Assembly (NCBI RefSeq): GCF_017742835.1
Contig: NZ_CP072392.1
Location: 4,115,695-4,179,694, forward strand
DNA: 64,000 bases
Reading direction: 5' to 3'
DNA from: Aquabacter sp. L1I39
GTDB taxonomy: Bacteria; Pseudomonadota; Alphaproteobacteria; Rhizobiales; Xanthobacteraceae
Positions within the stretch are counted from its first letter, which is position 1; each line of letters starts with the position of its first letter. The notes below the pieces were generated by a model, which was not told the origin of the DNA, ran no database searches, and saw only the letters and a program-made list of their open reading frames with translations. Made by a program: the position numbers and the translations under genes. Shown one piece after another: positions 45,676-55,071 of the stretch.

Positions 45676-48083
45676 AATTCACCCTCTCCTGGCTCAAGGA
45701 GCATCTGGACACCACCGCTTCCCTCGACGAGATCGTCGAGCGCCTCACCCTCGTCGGGCTCGAGGTGGAAGGGGTGGAGGACAAGGCCAAGGCGCTTGCC
45801 CCCTTCGTGGTGGGCGAGGTGCTCACCGCCGAGAAGCACCCCAATGCCGACAAGCTCCGGGTCTGCACGGTGTCCACCGGCGGCGCGCCCATCCAGGTGG
45901 TGTGCGGCGCGCCCAATGCGCGGGCGGGCCTGAAGACCGTCTTCGCCGCCCCCGGCACGGTCATCCCCGCCACCGGCACGGAACTGAAGATCGGCAAGAT
46001 CCGCGACGTGGAAAGCCGCGGCATGCTGTGCTCGGCCCGCGAGATGGGTCTTTCCGAAGAGCATGACGGCATCCTGGAACTGCCGGCGGATGCCCCCGTG
46101 GGCGCGCCTTTTGCCGACGTTCTCGGCTTGGGCGATCCCGTCATCGAGATCGCCGTCACCCCCAACCGGGCCGATTGCCTGGGCATCTGGGGCGTGGCGC
46201 GCGATCTGGCCGCCGCCGGTCTCGGCACGCTGAAGACCCGCGACGTGAAGCCGGTGGACGGCACCTTCCCCTCGCCGGTCCAGGTGCGGCTCGACTTCGG
46301 CGACACGCCCTCCCTCTGCCCGCTCTTCGCGCTGCGGGTGGTGCGGGGCGTGAAGAACGGCCCCTCGCCGGATTGGCTCCAGGCCAAGCTGCGCGCCATC
46401 GGGCTGCGGCCCATCAATGCGCTGGTGGATATCACCAACCTGCTCACCGTGGATCGTGACCGGCCGCTCCACGTCTTCGACCTGAAGAAGGTCCATGGCG
46501 ATCTGGTGGTGCGGCGGGGCCGGGCGGGCGAGAGCCTCTTGGCGCTCGACGGGCGCACTTATGCGCTCGATGACACCATGTGCGTGATCGCCGACGACAA
46601 GGGCGTCGAAAGCCTTGCCGGCATCATGGGCGGCGAGGAATCGGGCTGCGACGAGGGCACCACCGACGTGGTGATCGAATCCGCGCTCTGGGAGCCCATC
46701 AACATCGCCCAGACCGGCCGCAAGCTCGGCATCAATTCCGACGCCCGCTTCCGGTTCGAGCGCGGCATCGACCCGGCCTTCGCGCTGCCGGGCCTCGAAC
46801 TGGCGACCCGCCTCGTCATGGACCTGTGCGGCGGCGAGCCCTCGCAGGTGGTGTTGGCGGGCGCCGAGCCCGACACCCGCCGCACCATCCATTTCCCCCT
46901 CTCCGAGGTGAAGCGCCTGTCTGGCCTCGAAGCCTCCGAGGCGGAGATGATCGGCGTGCTGGAGCGGCTCGGCTTCACGGTTAGCGGATCCGCGCCCGTG
47001 GTGCAGGTGGTTCCGCCCTCCTGGCGGGCCGATGTGGAGGGCAAGGCGGATCTGGTGGAAGAGGTGGTGCGCATCCTGGGCCTTGCCCGCGTGCCCTCCA
47101 CCGAGCTGCCGCGCGATGGCGGCGGCCGCCGGCCGGTGCTCACCGCCCTTCAGCTGCGCACCCGCAAGGCCCGCCGGGCGCTGGCCGCCCGTGGGCTGGT
47201 GGAAGCGGTGACATGGTCCTTCGTTTCCAAGGCGCAGGCGGAGCTGTTTGGCGGCGGCAAGCCGGAACTGGCTTTGTCCAATCCCATCGCCTCTGACCTG
47301 TCCGATATGCGCCCGAGCCTGCTGCCCGGCCTTATCCGCGCGGCCCAGGCCAATGCGGACCGGGGCTATGGCGATGTGGCTCTGTTCGAGGTGGGCCAGG
47401 TGTTCGCCGGCGACCAGCCCAAGGACCAGACCATGTCCGCCGCCGGCCTGCGCCGCGCGACCGCCAAGCCCTTAGGGGCCGGCCGCCACTGGTCGGGCGC
47501 CGCCAAGGCGGTGGATGTGTTCGACGCCAAGGCGGATGCGCTGGCAGCGCTTGCCGCCTGCGGCGCGCCGGTGGCCAATCTCCAGGTCACGGCGGATGCG
47601 CCCGGCTGGTATCATCCCGGCCGCTCGGGCATTCTGCGTCTTGGACGTAACGCGATCGGCTATTTCGGTGAGCTTCATCCCACCGTGCTGGAAGCGTTGG
47701 ATGCGGGTGGGCCGCTAGTGGCATTTGAATTGATCTTGGATCCGTTGCCCGAGCCCAAGGCCAAGGCCACCAAGGTGAAGCCGCTCATCGACCTCTCCGC
47801 CTTCCAGCCAGTGCGGCGCGACTTCGCCTTCATCGTCGACCGGACGGTGGGTGCGGCCGATATCCTCAAGGCGGCCCAGGGCGTCGACAAGAAGCTCATC
47901 ACCGGGGCGAGCGTGTTCGACGTCTATGAGGGCGCCGGCATCGACGCGGCCAAGAAGTCGGTGGCCATCGAGGTCACCCTCCAGCCCCGCGAACGCACGC
48001 TCACCGATGCGGAAATCGAGACGGTGGCGGGCAAGATCGTCGCCGAAGTGAGCAAGAAGACCGGCGCCACGCTGCGTGCGTGA
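45672..48083 (+). CDS. pheT: Phenylalanyl-tRNA synthetase beta subunit
   Basis: The 803-residue beta subunit has the N-terminal domain, a tRNA-binding OB fold (~40-150; [20 protein letters not shown]), the B3/B4 editing domain (~210-390; [20 protein letters not shown]), B5 (~400-475), a synthetase-like core, and the C-terminal anticodon-binding ferredoxin fold ([15 protein letters not shown]). It edits mischarged Tyr-tRNA-Phe. Its ATG overlaps the DUF559 stop. Confidence 0.97.
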   Translation: MKFTLSWLKEHLDTTASLDEIVERLTLVGLEVEGVEDKAKALAPFVVGEVLTAEKHPNADKLRVCTVSTGGAPIQVVCGAPNARAGLKTVFAAPGTVIPATGTELKIGKIRDVESRGMLCSAREMGLSEEHDGILELPADAPVGAPFADVLGLGDPVIEIAVTPNRADCLGIWGVARDLAAAGLGTLKTRDVKPVDGTFPSPVQVRLDFGDTPSLCPLFALRVVRGVKNGPSPDWLQAKLRAIGLRPINALVDITNLLTVDRDRPLHVFDLKKVHGDLVVRRGRAGESLLALDGRTYALDDTMCVIADDKGVESLAGIMGGEESGCDEGTTDVVIESALWEPINIAQTGRKLGINSDARFRFERGIDPAFALPGLELATRLVMDLCGGEPSQVVLAGAEPDTRRTIHFPLSEVKRLSGLEASEAEMIGVLERLGFTVSGSAPVVQVVPPSWRADVEGKADLVEEVVRILGLARVPSTELPRDGGGRRPVLTALQLRTRKARRALAARGLVEAVTWSFVSKAQAELFGGGKPELALSNPIASDLSDMRPSLLPGLIRAAQANADRGYGDVALFEVGQVFAGDQPKDQTMSAAGLRRATAKPLGAGRHWSGAAKAVDVFDAKADALAALAACGAPVANLQVTADAPGWYHPGRSGILRLGRNAIGYFGELHPTVLEALDAGGPLVAFELILDPLPEPKAKATKVKPLIDLSAFQPVRRDFAFIVDRTVGAADILKAAQGVDKKLITGASVFDVYEGAGIDAAKKSVAIEVTLQPRERTLTDAEIETVAGKIVAEVSKKTGATLRA

Positions 48084-48104
48084 TCTCGGTCTTAAGGGAT
48101 GGGT

Positions 48105-48126
48105 GCGGGCGGCTCAGGCCGCCCGC
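48105..48126. terminator. GC hairpin between pheT and convergent methyltransferase
   Basis: GCGGGCGGC and GCCGCCCGC pair in a 9-bp stem. The loop TCAG contains the stop codon of the minus-strand gene. There is no T tract. Confidence 0.4.
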
Positions 48127-49031
48127 GCCACCACCACCAGTCCCGGCACCGGCAGGCCTTTCTCGGTGCGGGTGGAGACGGCAGCAAGTTCCAGGGCCGT
48201 GAAGCCGGCATCGTCCAGCACGCGCTCCACATAGGCGCGGCCATGGGCATAGCGCAGGGTATCGCGCAGGATCACGCCGTCCCCCTCATGGGTCTCCACC
48301 GTGAAGGCGAGCAGACCTTCTCCTCCCAGTGCTGCCCGCGCGGCGGCGAGGTTGTCGGCGAGGTCTCCCAGATAGCAGAAGGCGTCCGCCGCCAGCACCA
48401 GATCAGCGCCTTGCGGGGGCTGGTCGCGCAGGAAGGCCACCATCTCCCCCACATGGAGCGCGGCATAAAGGCCGAGCCGCTCCGCGCGTTCCACCATGGC
48501 GGGGGCGAGGTCCACGCCCTCCAGCACCGCGCACCAGGGAGCAAATAGCGGCGCGGCGAGGCCGGTGCCGCAGCCCAGATCCAGCGCGCGGGCAAAGGCG
48601 GGGGCGCGGCCGAGGCGCCGGCACGCGGCCTCTACCGCCGCCGCCAGCACTTCCGGCCCGCGATAGGAGAGTTTCTCCCGCAAGGCGGTGTCGAACCGGC
48701 CGGCATATTGGTCGAACAAGGTGCGCACGAAATCCGCCGACATGGCGCCCTCCGCCGGCCGGGCGCCGAGGCGGGCGAGGCGCAGGCCCGCGCCCAGCGG
48801 GTCGGCGGCATCGCGGGCAAGGGCCGCCTCATAGGCGGCGACGGCGGGCGCGGTCTGGCCCAGCCCCTCGCGCACCTCGCCCAAGAGGAACCACGCCGCG
48901 AGAAAATCCGGCGCCTCTTCCACCAGGTCCGCCAGCATGCCCTCGGCGGCTTCGCGGTCCCCGCCCTCCGCATAAGAGCGTGCCCAGTCGAGGCGCCGGT
49001 CGAGGGCGGGATGTCCCGAAGAATGCAACAT
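48114..49031 (-). CDS. TPR-containing class I methyltransferase
   Basis: The 305-residue protein has an N-terminal tetratricopeptide-like region (~1-85: AEGMLADLVEEAPDFLAAW, AVAAYEAALARDAADPLGA) and a SAM-binding domain with motif I LDLGCGTGLAAP (~148) and ADLVLAADAFCYLG. The linker FDQYAGRFDTALREKLSYRGP is typical of alphaproteobacterial TPR-methyltransferases. The substrate is unknown. It is divergent from the exonuclease gene (54 nt). Confidence 0.82.
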   Translation of the reverse strand: MLHSSGHPALDRRLDWARSYAEGGDREAAEGMLADLVEEAPDFLAAWFLLGEVREGLGQTAPAVAAYEAALARDAADPLGAGLRLARLGARPAEGAMSADFVRTLFDQYAGRFDTALREKLSYRGPEVLAAAVEAACRRLGRAPAFARALDLGCGTGLAAPLFAPWCAVLEGVDLAPAMVERAERLGLYAALHVGEMVAFLRDQPPQGADLVLAADAFCYLGDLADNLAAARAALGGEGLLAFTVETHEGDGVILRDTLRYAHGRAYVERVLDDAGFTALELAAVSTRTEKGLPVPGLVVVARAA

Positions 49032-49085
49032 GGCGCGCTACCTGGTCTCGCCCTTGTGGATCGCGCCCCCATATAACGGAGAACC

Positions 49086-50135
49086 ATGCGCCCGGAAGAC
49101 CTGCTGCGTCCCTCGCCCCGCGGCCTTTATTGCCCCGTCGGCGACTTCTACATCGATCCGACCCGCGCGGTGGACCGCGCGGTGATCACGCACGGCCATT
49201 CCGACCATGCCCGCGCGGGCCATGGCTATGTGCTCGCGACCGAGCAAACCTTGCGCCTCATGGCCATTCGCTATGGGGAAGGCTTTGCCGGCGCCAGCCA
49301 GCCGGTGGCCTATGGGGAGAGCGTGGAGATCTCTGGCGTGCGTCTCACGCCCCATCCGGCGGGCCATGTGCTGGGCTCGGCGCAATGGGAATTGTCCTGG
49401 CGCGGCCTGACCATCGTGGCCTCCGGCGACTATAAGGATGCCTTCGATCCCACCTGCGCGCCCTTCGAGCCGGTGCGCTGCCACGTCTTCATTTCCGAGG
49501 CGACCTTCGGCCTGCCGGTCTTCCGTCATCCCGACGCGGCATCGGAGACGGCCAAGCTCCTTGCCTCGGTCCGGCTGTTCCCCGAGCGCACCCATGTGGT
49601 CGGCGCCTATTCGCTGGGCAAGGCGCAGCGCATGATGGCCCTGATGCGGGAGGCCGGCTTTAGCGCGCCCATCCTCATCCATGGGGCGCTGGAGGCCATC
49701 AGCGCCTATTATGTCAGTCAGGGCATTGTGCTCGGCGAGTTGCGCCCGGTGCGCGGCCTGAAGAAGGCGGATCTGGCGGGCGCGGTAGTCATCGCTCCGC
49801 CAATGGCCCTCTCGGACCTGTTCCTGCGCGGCTTTCCCGAACCCGTCAGCGCCTTTGCCTCCGGCTGGATGCGGGTGCGCGCGCGGGCGCGGCAGCGGGG
49901 CGTCGACCTGCCGCTGGTGGTGTCCGATCATGCGGACTGGGACGGGCTCATCGCCTCCACGCTCGCCACCGGCTGCGAGGAGCTGTGGGTCACCCATGGC
50001 GCGGAGGACGCCTTGGTGCATTGGGCGGGCACGAAGGGCCTTCGGGCCCGCCCGCTCCACATGGTCGGCTATGGCGAGGAGGAAGAGGAGGCGGCTCCTG
50101 CTCCCACGACCGAGGCCAAGGAGGCGGCACCATGA
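49086..50135 (+). CDS. Ligase-associated DNA exonuclease (metallo-beta-lactamase fold)
   Basis: The 349-residue protein has the MBL metal motif THGHSDHARAG (His36, His38, Asp40, His41), HPAGHVLGSAQWEL, and ASGDYKDAFDPTC, of the SNM1/Artemis-like group. It belongs to the family encoded with ATP-dependent ligases and is thought to trim DNA ends. The stop overlaps the ligase ATG (50132-50135), showing coupling. The C-terminal tail is acidic and Ala-rich. Confidence 0.9.
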   Translation: MRPEDLLRPSPRGLYCPVGDFYIDPTRAVDRAVITHGHSDHARAGHGYVLATEQTLRLMAIRYGEGFAGASQPVAYGESVEISGVRLTPHPAGHVLGSAQWELSWRGLTIVASGDYKDAFDPTCAPFEPVRCHVFISEATFGLPVFRHPDAASETAKLLASVRLFPERTHVVGAYSLGKAQRMMALMREAGFSAPILIHGALEAISAYYVSQGIVLGELRPVRGLKKADLAGAVVIAPPMALSDLFLRGFPEPVSAFASGWMRVRARARQRGVDLPLVVSDHADWDGLIASTLATGCEELWVTHGAEDALVHWAGTKGLRARPLHMVGYGEEEEEAAPAPTTEAKEAAP

Positions 50136-51787
50136 ACCGCTTCGCCGCTCTTTTGGACCGCATGGGCTATGAGGCCGGCCGCAATGCCAAGATCCGCCTG
50201 ATGGCGGATTATTTCCACACGACGCCTGATCCCGAGCGCGGCTATGCGCTGGCGGCGCTGACCGGTGCGCTTTCCTTTGCCAATGCCAAGCCGGGTCTCA
50301 TCCGCGCGCTCATCGCCGAGCGCACCGATCCGGTCCTCTTCGCCATGTCCTACGATTATGTGGGCGACCTGTCGGAGACGGTGGCCCTCATGTGGCCGGT
50401 GGCGCCGGAGGCGCGGCCGAACCGGTCGCCGGAACTGTCCGAAATCATCGAGGCGCTCCACACCACTCCGAAGCGCGACCTGCCGGTTCGCCTCGCTCAT
50501 TGGCTGGATGGCCTGGACGAGACCGGCCGCTGGGCCCTCCTGAAGCTCATCACCGGCGCCTTGCGGGTGGGCGCCTCCGCCCGCTTGGCCAAGACGGCCG
50601 TGGCGAGCCTCGGCGACCTGGAGCCGGACGCGGTGGAGCTGGTCTGGCCCGGCCTCACGCCGCCTTATCTGGATCTCTTCGCCTGGGTGGAAGGGCGCGG
50701 TCCCGCGCCCCGCAGCGACAATCCCGCGCCGTTCCGGCCGGTCATGCTCTCCCATCCCCTGGAGGTGGCCGACCTCGACACCCTCGCCCCCTCCGACTTC
50801 CGGGCGGAATGGAAATGGGACGGCATCCGTGTCCAGGCGGTGGCGGGGCGCATGGCGGATGGCAGCCGCATGGCGCGGCTCTATAGCCGCACCGGGGAGG
50901 ACATTTCCCCCGCCTTTCCCGACCTCATGGAGGCGCTGGACTTCGAGGGCGCCATAGACGGGGAATTGCTGATCCTGAAGGAGGGGCGCGTCCAATCCTT
51001 CAACGTCCTGCAGCAGCGGCTCAATCGAAAGGCCGTGACGCCCAAGATGCTGCGGGACTTCCCCGCTCATGTGCGGGCCTATGACCTGCTGGTGGATGGC
51101 ACGCAGGACCTGCGCGACCTGCCTTTCCTGGAGCGGCGCGCGCGCCTGGAGGCTTTGGTCGCGCGCGCCGCCTCGCCCCGGCTGGATCTGTCGCCCCTCG
51201 TGCCCTTTGGCACCTGGGAGGAACTGGTCGGCGCCCGCGCCGAGCCCGCCTCCGCGGGGGCAGGGGACGATGCCGAGGCGGTGGAAGGGGTGATGCTGAA
51301 GCGGGCGGACAGCCTCTATCTGCCCGGCCGTCCCAAGGGACCCTGGTGGAAATGGAAGCGCGATCCGCACTCCGTGGACGCCGTGCTCATGTACGCCCAG
51401 CGCGGCCACGGCAAGCGCTCGTCCTATTATTCCGACTACACTTTCGGGGTCTGGACGGTGGCCGAGGGGCAGGAGGTGCTGGTGCCCGTGGGCAAGGCCT
51501 ATTTCGGCTTCACCGACGCAGAGTTGCTGCAGATCGACCGCTTCGTGCGGGGCCACACGGTCAACAAGTTCGGTCCGGTGCGGGAGGTGGTGCACACGGC
51601 GGACGAGGGGCTGGTGCTGGAGGTGGCATTCGAGGGGCTCGCCCGCTCGGCCCGCCATCGCTCGGGGGTGGCCATGCGCTTTCCCCGCATTGCGCGCCTG
51701 CGCTGGGACAAGCCGCCCCGCGAGGCAGACCGGCTTGAGTCGCTGGAAGCCTTGCTGCGCACGGAACCGGGCGTGGCGCAGGACTGA
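50132..51787 (+). CDS. ATP-dependent DNA ligase (cisplatin-damage-response type)
   Basis: The 551-residue ligase has an N-terminal DNA-binding domain (~1-195) and the adenylation domain with EWKWDGIRVQ, where Lys228 is the nucleotide-binding residue. EGAIDGELLILKEG and GPWWKWKRDP follow, then the OB domain (VPVGKAYFGFTDAEL). The type is LigC/Lig1-like and found beside the exonuclease gene. It should seal nicks in damaged DNA in addition to the NAD-dependent LigA. The helicase and phosphoesterase often found in this operon are absent. Confidence 0.92.
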   Translation: MNRFAALLDRMGYEAGRNAKIRLMADYFHTTPDPERGYALAALTGALSFANAKPGLIRALIAERTDPVLFAMSYDYVGDLSETVALMWPVAPEARPNRSPELSEIIEALHTTPKRDLPVRLAHWLDGLDETGRWALLKLITGALRVGASARLAKTAVASLGDLEPDAVELVWPGLTPPYLDLFAWVEGRGPAPRSDNPAPFRPVMLSHPLEVADLDTLAPSDFRAEWKWDGIRVQAVAGRMADGSRMARLYSRTGEDISPAFPDLMEALDFEGAIDGELLILKEGRVQSFNVLQQRLNRKAVTPKMLRDFPAHVRAYDLLVDGTQDLRDLPFLERRARLEALVARAASPRLDLSPLVPFGTWEELVGARAEPASAGAGDDAEAVEGVMLKRADSLYLPGRPKGPWWKWKRDPHSVDAVLMYAQRGHGKRSSYYSDYTFGVWTVAEGQEVLVPVGKAYFGFTDAELLQIDRFVRGHTVNKFGPVREVVHTADEGLVLEVAFEGLARSARHRSGVAMRFPRIARLRWDKPPREADRLESLEALLRTEPGVAQD

Positions 51788-51823
51788 AACCGCCCCGCGC
51801 CTGAACGCCCCGCGCCCTCGGCT

Positions 51824-52510
51824 TTACTGCGTGACCCAGATCACCCGCGCGATCCACAACAAATCGGTGGTGGCGAACTGGCGGTCCTCATGGTCAGGAT
51901 TGAGTGAGCGCAACTCCACCGTGCGGGCGGTGCGGCGGACCAGTTCCTTGGCCAGCACCTCGCCCTCGCGGGTCTTGACGATCACCCGGTCGCCCCGCCG
52001 CACGGAGGCGGTGGGCGAGACGATGACGATGTCGCCCTCCCGATAGACCGGCAACATGGAATCGCCGGCAATTTCCAGCGCATAGGCATGCTCGTCCTCG
52101 ACGCCGGGAAAGACGATCTCGTCCCAGCCCGCGCCCACCGGAAAGCCGGCATCGTCGAAATAGCCGCCCTTGCCCGCCTGGGCGAGGCCCAGATGGGGAA
52201 TGGTGCGCAAGCGGGCGGGCGCGGGGGCTTCCTCGGCGAAGCCGGGCTGGGCCGGGCGCTGGGCCGGAGGCGTGGCCTGCCGTCCCTCCAGCAGGGCGGT
52301 GAAGTCCTCGATGCTGGCGCCGGTGGCATCCAGCACCTTGGCGATGCTCTCGGTGGAGGGCCAGCGGGGACGCCCGTCGGCTGTGATGCGCTTGGAGCGG
52401 TTGAAGGCGGTGGCGTCCAGGCCCGCCTTCTTGGCAAGGCCTGAGGCCGAGAGGCCGTGCAAGGCGGCGAGGCGATCCAGGGCGGTCCAGACCTGACCGT
52501 GGGTGAGCAT
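51824..52510 (-). CDS. S24-family LexA/cI-like repressor with self-cleavage site
   Basis: The 228-residue repressor has an N-terminal helix-turn-helix (LSASGLAKKAGLDATAFNRS, ~20-39), a Pro-rich linker and an S24 peptidase domain. The nucleophile is Ser151 in AGDSMLPV and the general base Lys188 in LAKELVRR, 37 residues apart as in LexA. Ala112-Gly113 in AQAGKGG is a plausible autocleavage bond. The HTH-S24 pattern fits a chromosomal repressor family of Hyphomicrobiales. The start is uncertain (52510, 52516, or further up to 52657). It converges with the ligase gene. Confidence 0.85.
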   Translation of the reverse strand: MLTHGQVWTALDRLAALHGLSASGLAKKAGLDATAFNRSKRITADGRPRWPSTESIAKVLDATGASIEDFTALLEGRQATPPAQRPAQPGFAEEAPAPARLRTIPHLGLAQAGKGGYFDDAGFPVGAGWDEIVFPGVEDEHAYALEIAGDSMLPVYREGDIVIVSPTASVRRGDRVIVKTREGEVLAKELVRRTARTVELRSLNPDHEDRQFATTDLLWIARVIWVTQ

Positions 52511-52943
52511 CTGCATGAGGCGATCCGTCAAGCCGAGCCGTTGAAAGCGTCGCCCACGCCCCATGCGCAGGCAGAAGGCTGGAGGGAGCGCCCTGCTCAC
52601 CCCATCCGCCTCCGTCACGCCGGAAGGACGGCTGCCGTGTTCCATTCCGGCAGGCATCCTGATGTCTAGGAAAATATGGTTTTATCGCTGATGTGTAAAG
52701 GAATTTTGTCTTTAATGACGCGGCTTTTTCTCCCGCTGCGGCCGGAACTTGAATTGCCAAGCGCGCTCAACACTTTACCGCGCCGCCGCAGCTTGCAGCA
52801 AAGCGCTCTCCACTCCCGGTCCAGTTGCGGCAAGAAGAGGAAACCCGCGCCGCGCGCGACGGCAATACTGTCCGCAAGAAGCGCCATCTTTCCATCTGGA
52901 CGCTGACATGCTGTAGAGCGGGTCGTAGAGTGAGGAAGGACCG
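52511..52943. other. Intergenic region, 433 nt
   Basis: It lies between the S24 repressor (minus) and the DUF952 gene (plus). An AT-rich block (about 52665-52720) holds a promoter for the repressor. The repressor frame stays open to 52657. A minus-strand open frame from about 52887 to 52666 has no ribosome site and is not called. Confidence 0.55.
52671..52699 (-). promoter_or_regulatory. Promoter of the S24 repressor gene
   Basis: On the minus strand TTTACA (52699-52694) and TATTTT (52676-52671) have a 17-nt spacer. Transcription would start near 52664, just upstream of the ATG at 52657, which keeps that longer start possible. Confidence 0.45.
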
Positions 52944-53300
52944 ATGGCCGCAACCGATTCCGTTGTGTTCAAGATCACCCCTGCCGCCCCCTGGGCGCTG
53001 GCGGAGGCGGCCGGCCGGTTCGAGGGTGCGCCGGTGGACCTGGCCGATGGCTACATTCATTTTTCCACCGCAGACCAAGTGGTCGAGACTGCCGCAAAGC
53101 ACTTTGCCGGGCAGGCCGATCTTCTCCTTGTGGCGGTGGATGCAACTCTTCTGGGGGAGGGGCTGCGCTGGGAGCCCTCCCGCGGGGGCGCGCTGTTTCC
53201 GCACCTCTACGGGCCTCTTCCCCTTACCGCCGTGCGCTGGGTGAAGCCGCTGCCGCTCGGCGCGGACGGCGCGCACGCCTTTCCCGATGTGTCCGCCTGA
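52944..53300 (+). CDS. DUF952-domain protein
   Basis: The 118-residue protein matches DUF952: VFKITPAAPWALAEAAGRFE, DLADGYIHFSTADQV and FPHLYGPLPLTAVRWVKPL. I recall this family being placed in the ADP-ribosyltransferase fold clan, but no activity is established. AGGAAGGA precedes the ATG. The phosphatase gene converges on it, 3 nt away. Confidence 0.85.
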   Translation: MAATDSVVFKITPAAPWALAEAAGRFEGAPVDLADGYIHFSTADQVVETAAKHFAGQADLLLVAVDATLLGEGLRWEPSRGGALFPHLYGPLPLTAVRWVKPLPLGADGAHAFPDVSA

Positions 53301-53303
53301 GCC

Positions 53304-53810
53304 TCAGATCAAGGCCAGCGAGAACGGCTCGCCCTCATAGGCGTCGCGGCCGCGACCGATGGCCTCAATAGCGCGCACCATGCGCCCGTCGCGTCGCAGG
53401 GCCCGATCGGCCAAGGCCACCAGGCGCGCATTGGGGGTCGCGGTCGGCGACGCCGCTCTCAGGGCGGTGGCGATCTCCGCCTCGTCCCGCTCGGGGAGCA
53501 GGGCGCACACGGTGGCATAGGCGGCGGCGGTGGAGCGGGAAATGCCCGCATAGCAATGGATTACCAGCGGCGCCTCGCGCGGCCAGGCTCGCACAAATTC
53601 CAGCAACTCGTTCATGTGCGCCTCGCCGGGCGCCACCAGTCCTTCCATCTCCATCACGATGTCGTTGATGCCGAGGAAGAGATGGTTGGTGGGGTCCACA
53701 TTGGACGGCCGGGTAAAGACCGTCCCGCCATTGATGAGGCTGATGACGTGGCGCGCGCCAGTGGCCTCCACCGTCGCATGGAGACGGGCGAGGGAGCAGA
53801 CATGGATCAT
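53304..53810 (-). CDS. Protein-tyrosine-phosphatase-like enzyme
   Basis: The 168-residue protein has the CX5R catalytic loop HCYAGISRSTAA (Cys86, Arg92) of tyrosine/dual-specificity phosphatases, with a candidate general-acid Asp in LGINDI. The natural substrate could be a phosphoprotein, phosphoinositide or nucleotide. It starts inside the last codons of the HD-hydrolase gene (4-nt overlap), so the two are coupled. Confidence 0.82.
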   Translation of the reverse strand: MIHVCSLARLHATVEATGARHVISLINGGTVFTRPSNVDPTNHLFLGINDIVMEMEGLVAPGEAHMNELLEFVRAWPREAPLVIHCYAGISRSTAAAYATVCALLPERDEAEIATALRAASPTATPNARLVALADRALRRDGRMVRAIEAIGRGRDAYEGEPFSLALI

Positions 53811-54457
53811 GACACGAGCTCCTCGAAACGGGCGATGAAGCGGGCTTTCGCCTCATCCGCCGTCCAGGGTGTGAGATAGTCCTTCTCCACCGCGTCGTCG
53901 AGGCGCACCGGGCGGCCGAAGAAGGCCAGCGCCTCCTGGGCCTCGAAGCCGGCGAGGTGGGTCGCCTCCAGATAGGCGGCGGCCCTGTCGGCCACCTTGG
54001 CCACCTTGACGAGGGCGTCCGGCCACACCGGCGGCAGGCCGAAGCGCAGGGAAATGGCGCCGAGAAGCCGTGCCTCCACCGCCTTGTAGTCGCCTCCCAG
54101 CACGGCCTTGAAGGGCGAGATCATGTCGCCGATCACATATTCGGGCGCATCATGCAGCAGGACGGCGAGGCGCCAGCGCGGGTCGATATTGGGCGAGGTG
54201 CGGCGGGCGAGGCGCTCCACCAGGAGCGAGTGCTGGGCCACCGAGAAGATGTTGTCGCCCCGCGTCTGGCCGTTCCATCGGGCGACGCGGGCGAGGCCAT
54301 GTGCGATGTCCTCGATTTCCACATCGAGCGGGGTGGGGTCCAGGAGGTCGAGCCGCCGGCCGGACAGCATGCGCTGCCAGGCGCGCGGGGCCGGTCGCGC
54401 GGCCTTGCGGGAAGCGGGCGCGTGGGCGGGGGATGGGGGGTCGGGCGTCTCAACCAT
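53807..54457 (-). CDS. HD-domain phosphohydrolase (YfbR-like)
   Basis: The 216-residue protein has the HD pattern: FSVAQHSLLVERLA (first His), VLLHDAPEYVIGD (His-Asp pair) and AKVADRAAAYLEA (last Asp). This layout and length fit the 5'-deoxynucleotidase YfbR and its relatives. The N-terminal ~40 residues (Pro/Ala-rich) are not conserved, so the start may be the ATG of MLSGRRLDLL. The frame stays open far upstream but only as antisense to the Nudix gene. Confidence 0.84.
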   Translation of the reverse strand: MVETPDPPSPAHAPASRKAARPAPRAWQRMLSGRRLDLLDPTPLDVEIEDIAHGLARVARWNGQTRGDNIFSVAQHSLLVERLARRTSPNIDPRWRLAVLLHDAPEYVIGDMISPFKAVLGGDYKAVEARLLGAISLRFGLPPVWPDALVKVAKVADRAAAYLEATHLAGFEAQEALAFFGRPVRLDDAVEKDYLTPWTADEAKARFIARFEELVS

Positions 54458-54593
54458 CTGGAACTCGATCCGCCTTCCTTCTCGTCCTGAAAAATCCGCC
54501 CGATGGGGGCGCTTTTCAATCCTGGTCCGACGCGCCTTCGCCGCCGCTCTTGCTCGGGTATAAGGATGAGGTTCCAAGGAGCAAGGCCCGAAC

Positions 54594-55040
54594 ATGACAG
54601 AGCCGGTCCGTCCCACCCTCGCTGCCAGCGCCGCCGTGTTCCGCGACGGGCGCGTGCTGCTGGCGCGGCGCGGCTTCCATCCGGGCCTTGGCCTGTGGAG
54701 CTTGCCCGGCGGGCGGGTGGAGCCGGGCGAGACGGTGGCGCAGGCGGCGGCGCGGGAGGTGATGGAAGAGGTCCAGGTGACGGCGCGGGTGCTCGGCGTC
54801 GCCGCGGTGCTGGACTTCATTACGATGGACGATGCGGGGCTGCTCAGGAGCCATTTTGTGGTCATCGCCCATGCTGCCCTCTGGCAGAGGGGCGAGCCGC
54901 AGGTGGGGGAGGAGGCAACCGAGATCGGCTGGTTCCTGCCGGAGGAGGTGGCAGGTCTGGCCACCACGCGCGGCCTCTCCGACGTGGTGTTCAAGGCGGC
55001 GACCCTGCTGCCCACCTCCGCCGCGACCGACGTGTCTTGA
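54594..55040 (+). CDS. Nudix hydrolase
   Basis: The 148-residue enzyme has the Nudix box GGRVEPGETVAQAAAREVME, continuing EVQV, with the metal-binding REVMEE intact but the usual Gly after EE replaced by Gln. It hydrolyses nucleoside diphosphates linked to another group, and the ADP-ribose or NADH class is possible but not shown. It is divergent from the HD-hydrolase gene. Confidence 0.87.
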   Translation: MTEPVRPTLAASAAVFRDGRVLLARRGFHPGLGLWSLPGGRVEPGETVAQAAAREVMEEVQVTARVLGVAAVLDFITMDDAGLLRSHFVVIAHAALWQRGEPQVGEEATEIGWFLPEEVAGLATTRGLSDVVFKAATLLPTSAATDVS

Positions 55041-55071
55041 CCCGGCGTCCGGAACGCGCGACGACACGCTG

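Noticed and set aside
43931-46558. Very long minus-strand open frame across pheS, DUF559 and pheT
   Set aside because: It is antisense to well-identified genes. Stop codons are rare in alternative frames of GC-rich coding DNA, and its translation is low-complexity.
52666-52887. Minus-strand open frame of 73 codons just upstream of the S24 repressor
   Set aside because: There is no proper ribosome site, and its second half is the AT-rich repressor promoter. No family is recognised.
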